Source: JBLHKE01 sp047619485
GTDB lineage: Bacteria; Verrucomicrobiota; Verrucomicrobiia; Verrucomicrobiales; DEV007
Direction: 5' to 3'
NCBI GenBank assembly: GCA_047619485.1
Contig: JBLHKE010000326.1
Span: forward strand, 1-8,375
Length of the DNA: 8,375 bases
A program made the translations under genes and the position numbers. Below the pieces are notes generated by a model. It was not told where the DNA came from and did not search any database. It saw only the letters and a program-made list of their open reading frames with translations. Below are positions 6,429 to 8,375 of this stretch, piece after piece; the stretch's first letter is position 1, and each line of letters starts with the position of its first letter.

Positions 6429-6717
6429 TTAGTGACGTGGTTCGAGCCGTAGGGATACAAGGTGGTGATTCTTTCGCGCAGTCCAAAGCAGATCCGTGGT
6501 GCACGGGTGGCCGTCTGGAACGCGAACAACATCGGCTCGTGGAGCACAGAGATCGAGGCCGCAGCAGCTGTGATCAACATCGCTGTGCGCTCGGTGAACT
6601 GCCGCTACACCCAGAAGAACCGAGCCCTCATGTTGAGCTCGCGGATCGATTCGACACACTTAGAAAGATGCCATTGGAGACATTGGCCGACGGCTGGACG
6701 CCGCGGACGAGTAGTCC

Positions 6718-7458
6718 TCACAAGCTTCCGGTGAAACCGGGATTTGCACACTGCAATTGGATCTGCACCAGACGGTCGAAGATCTCGGCGAGCTGTGCGA
6801 TGTCGGCCTCAGCGCCCTCGACCCCCTGCTCTTGCCCCAGTTCTAGCAGGAGCTGGATCGACTCGAGCGTGGAGAGGCACTCAGCTCGAGGTTGTTTCTT
6901 AAACTGAAAATTCGAAGGCTGGCGCGGTGTGAAACTAACCGCAGGTAAATCGCGTAGGTTGTCACTCAGTCTCAGAATTTTCCCGGCCAAGGACCAGGTG
7001 CCGTCCACCACGAAGATCTGTAATTTGCCTTCGGCGCCGGTGAGTGATCGGTAGCCATCCTGTGAGAGGTTCACCGCTCCGGGCGCCGGGAACAAGAGTA
7101 CCGAAGTATATTCTGGATCCTCGATCAACGCATTTACCTCGGGGTCATTGGTGAAATCGACGCCGACGAGTAGGCGACTGTTTCTCAACGCAAGGTGGCA
7201 CAATCGCCCAGTGCCGCTCTTCTCCTTCCGCGCCTCTTTCGGGTGCATCAAGATCACGAATCGAGTGCGGGTATCGAAGGGGTCAATCAGCCCACAGAGG
7301 CACACCGAGCTTGGACGGTTGCAGACACGACAGAACTCCCGATGGATCGGCGTGGGGGTTCGTTTCTTATCCTGATATTCCTGTAAGTTCAAAAGCGCGC
7401 GATCTGCATATCGTCCTGAGATCCTCGGTAACCTCAAGACAATTCGACCGATACCCAT
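6718..7458 (-). CDS. DTW-domain tRNA-uridine aminocarboxypropyltransferase
   Basis: This 246-residue cytoplasmic protein belongs to the DTW family, whose characterised members (TapT/YfiP of E. coli, human DTWD1/2) use S-adenosylmethionine to add a 3-amino-3-carboxypropyl group to uridine in tRNA. Counting from the start chosen here, residues 43-55 carry the zinc-binding cluster CRVCNRPSSVCLC. HPKEARKEKSGTGRL (72-86) matches the family's HPxE...NTGRL block with the Asn altered. FVVDGTW (149-155) is the DTW motif in its DGTW form. FTPRQPSNFQFKKQP and CLSTLES (194-200) form the conserved C-terminal half. The open frame extends to 7548, but that part would overlap the divergent gene's first codons. 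ATG 7458 is preferred because it leaves a 73-base divergent promoter region and a compact lead-in to the zinc cluster. No clear ribosome-binding site is seen at either start. Function is inferred from the family; start confidence is moderate. Confidence 0.87.
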   Translation of the reverse strand: MGIGRIVLRLPRISGRYADRALLNLQEYQDKKRTPTPIHREFCRVCNRPSSVCLCGLIDPFDTRTRFVILMHPKEARKEKSGTGRLCHLALRNSRLLVGVDFTNDPEVNALIEDPEYTSVLLFPAPGAVNLSQDGYRSLTGAEGKLQIFVVDGTWSLAGKILRLSDNLRDLPAVSFTPRQPSNFQFKKQPRAECLSTLESIQLLLELGQEQGVEGAEADIAQLAEIFDRLVQIQLQCANPGFTGSL

Positions 7459-7531
7459 CGTGACGGCGCGCCGGCGAGCGCCAAATCCCTCGTATTCTAT
7501 CTCAATCTGTTCTAAGTGAGTGAGACCATTT

Positions 7532-7990
7532 ATGACCAAAAACGACATCCTACGCCGACTGCGCTACGCCCTTCAGATCAACGACGCACAGATGGCGAAA
7601 ATGATCAGCAACGCCGGAATGGACACCACCCCCGCCGAGGTTGCTGCCTGGCTCAAGCGCGAGGACGAAACCGACTACGTCGAGATTTCGGACGGTGTGC
7701 TCTGTCGTTTTTTGGATGGTCTGATTATCGAGAAACGTGGGGCGCGCCCCGATGGCACCGTTCCCGAACCACTAGAGTTTATCTCCCTCAACGAGATCCT
7801 AAAAAAACTCCGTATCGCCTTCGAGCTGCGGGATGAGGGTCTACTCGCCGTTTTCGAGCAGGCCGATTTCGTCGTCACTAAAGCCGAACTCGGATCATTT
7901 TTCCGCAAGGAGGGGCATCGCAACTACCGCAAGTGCCCCGAGCAAGTCCTGCGGAAGTTCCTCCAAGGGCTCGGCAAGAGACCTGAGTAG
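7532..7990 (+). CDS. DUF1456 (YehS-family) protein
   Basis: This 152-residue, probably cytoplasmic protein is a full-length DUF1456 family member related to E. coli YehS; the biochemical function is unknown. It shows the family's internal duplication. The first unit is KNDILRRLRYALQINDAQM with WLKREDETDYVEISD and FLDGLIIEKRG (about 3-70). The second is LNEILKKLRIAFELRDEGLL with FFRKEGHRNYRKCPEQVLRKFLQGL (about 86-147). No signal peptide or membrane segment is present. ATG 7532 is preferred over GTG 7520 because it begins MTKNDILRRL, the usual N-terminus. There is no convincing ribosome-binding site. It is divergent from the DTW gene across 73 bases, so the two may share a regulatory region. 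Confidence 0.9.
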   Translation: MTKNDILRRLRYALQINDAQMAKMISNAGMDTTPAEVAAWLKREDETDYVEISDGVLCRFLDGLIIEKRGARPDGTVPEPLEFISLNEILKKLRIAFELRDEGLLAVFEQADFVVTKAELGSFFRKEGHRNYRKCPEQVLRKFLQGLGKRPE

Positions 7991-8016
7991 GAGTCAAGGA
8001 GACAAACTATCCAGAG

Positions 8017-8045
8017 GGCACCGACACGGTCGCCTTTCATAGGCG
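8017..8045 (+). terminator. Two alternative hairpins after the DUF1456 gene
   Basis: GGC-ACCG (8017-8023) can pair with CGGT-C-GCC (8027-8034) with one bulged C, followed by TTTC. Alternatively CGCCT (8031-8035) pairs perfectly with AGGCG (8041-8045) around TTCAT. The stems share bases and exclude each other. The T-run is too short for a strong terminator call. Confidence 0.25.
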
Positions 8046-8183
8046 TGCTCACGCGGGATGAGCGCGACCAGCTCACATGCGCCTGAAGGTTCCGAACGGT
8101 GTTTCTGGTTGAGGCTCTGCGACGTGCGCGAGATCGAGACCATTTGCTAGCAACTCACCCTCATCTGCGTCTAGTCTCGTCGC

Positions 8184-8375
8184 ATGAAGCAACGACTGCC
8201 AAGTGGTCAAAGCATCTCCCACCGCTGTGTCATTTTCATCGCGAGTGTATTGGCGGTCGCCGTCTTTGCTGGGGCGCAGGAGATCAACACGATCAAGCTC
8301 ACGAAACGGATCACAGGAATGGTGCTGACCGAGGACTCACGCTACCTGATCGCGCTCCACGGTAACCACGGTAAC
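8184..8375 (+). CDS. Exported protein of unknown function, 3' end outside the window
   Basis: The first 64 codons are present and the frame runs open off the window. Residues 1-31 form a Sec-type signal peptide: a basic start (MKQRLPSGQSISHR), the hydrophobic core CVIFIASVLAVAVFAG and a likely AGA/QE cleavage. The mature start INTIKLTKRITGMVLTEDSRYLIALHG has the look of the first blade of a beta-propeller (WD40- or YncE-like, with a strand ending in SRYLIAL), but one blade is too little to name the family. The visible part ends HGNHGN, encoded by two exact 9-base copies. ATG 8184 is chosen because it starts the signal peptide. No ribosome-binding site or promoter could be placed in 7991-8183, which otherwise holds only the hairpins listed. 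Confidence 0.65.
   Translation, partial: MKQRLPSGQSISHRCVIFIASVLAVAVFAGAQEINTIKLTKRITGMVLTEDSRYLIALHGNHGN
8358..8375 (+). repeat. Tandem 9-base repeat at the window edge
   Basis: CACGGTAAC occurs twice head to tail (8358-8366, 8367-8375), in frame, encoding HGN twice. The window stops at the end of the second copy, so the copy number is unknown. Confidence 0.5.

Larger units (their letters stand above)
6217..6656 (+). pseudogene. Degraded TIGR01777-type NAD-dependent epimerase, split by a MITE
   Basis: The frame 6432-6656 reads VTWFEP, stop (TAG 6450-6452), GYKVVILSRSPKQIRGARV, AVWNANNIGSWSTEIEAAAAVINIA, VRSVNCRYTQKNRALML and SSRIDST. This closely resembles the N-terminal part of YfcH/SDR39U1-type epimerases, where GHEVVVLSR, the GADVVINLAG region, NLAGRSVNCRYT and SRVDST are expected. 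Removing the 156-bp element and one TTA joins it in frame to NSVLGWTL (to 6272), which matches the start of the Rossmann fold (GSGFLGRTL) with the glycine motif decayed. An ATG at 6217 (MPQKLR, then a frameshift into RRLI) may be the old start. The stop codon, the frameshift, the lost glycines (also NLAG to NIAV) and loss of everything after SRIDST show that it is dead. A full-length member is about 300 residues, so the 3' two thirds are missing. Convergent with the DTW gene. The family call comes from remembered motifs and would benefit from a profile search. Confidence 0.72.

Noticed and set aside
6432..6450. GGTTCGAGCC, resembling a tRNA T-loop
   Set aside because: The flanking bases do not form a T-stem and no acceptor, D or anticodon arm fits around it.
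6353..6659. Minus-strand frames opposite the epimerase remnant
   Set aside because: The plus-strand frame has clear family motifs; the minus-strand readings do not.
6437..6907. Plus-strand open frame of 156 residues across the pseudogene and the DTW gene
   Set aside because: It crosses the 3' end of the DTW coding sequence in antisense, and its sequence shows no domain. It is a shadow frame.
1..8375. CRISPR array, defence system or biosynthetic cluster
   Set aside because: No regularly spaced repeats, no cas, toxin-antitoxin or restriction genes, and no biosynthetic core enzymes were seen.

Overview
The window looks like chromosomal DNA from a free-living bacterium, most likely of the Verrucomicrobiota or the wider PVC group. 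This is an inference from gene content: a secreted DUF1080 (3-keto-disaccharide hydrolase-like) protein, a Tat-exported Gfo/Idh/MocA oxidoreductase, a DUF5939-type class III nucleotide cyclase, moderately GC-rich DNA, and starts that mostly lack a clear Shine-Dalgarno sequence. No single marker gene proves the lineage.

Layout. Positions 1-603 hold a wrecked transposase/integrase: a nonsense codon, an internal deletion that removes the first catalytic Asp, and an early 3' stop. A secreted DUF1080 protein (756-1463, +) follows. After a 307-base gap with a hairpin and a 15-bp palindrome comes an outer-membrane beta-barrel protein (1771-2670, +). Two minus-strand genes converge on it: a large multi-domain adenylate/guanylate cyclase (2730-4688) and, upstream of that, a Tat-signal Gfo/Idh/MocA oxidoreductase (4784-6151). 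A DTW-domain tRNA-uridine aminocarboxypropyltransferase (6718-7458, -) lies next to a divergent DUF1456/YehS-family protein (7532-7990, +). The window ends inside the 5' part of an exported protein of unknown function (8184 onward, +).

The most notable stretch is 6152-6717, which has no intact gene. It holds a degraded plus-strand NAD-dependent epimerase gene of the TIGR01777/YfcH type. That gene is split by a 156-bp foldback (MITE-like) element at 6273-6428. The element has near-identical terminal inverted repeats (GGGGTTGTCAG / GGGCTTGTCAG), imperfect palindromy along its whole length with an exact dyad at its midpoint, and a TTA target duplication. If the element and one TTA are removed, the epimerase frame reads across the junction, so the pre-insertion site can be reconstructed. 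The left end of the element also places a CTGACA box 17 bp from a TAGAAC box, pointing at the oxidoreductase gene.

The genes do not form one pathway. DUF1080 and Gfo/Idh/MocA proteins are both common in the carbohydrate-related repertoire of these bacteria and might act on sugars in the envelope. The cyclase is probably a separately transcribed signalling enzyme. The DTW and YehS-family genes are housekeeping or unknown. I see no CRISPR array, rRNA, tRNA, defence island or biosynthetic cluster.
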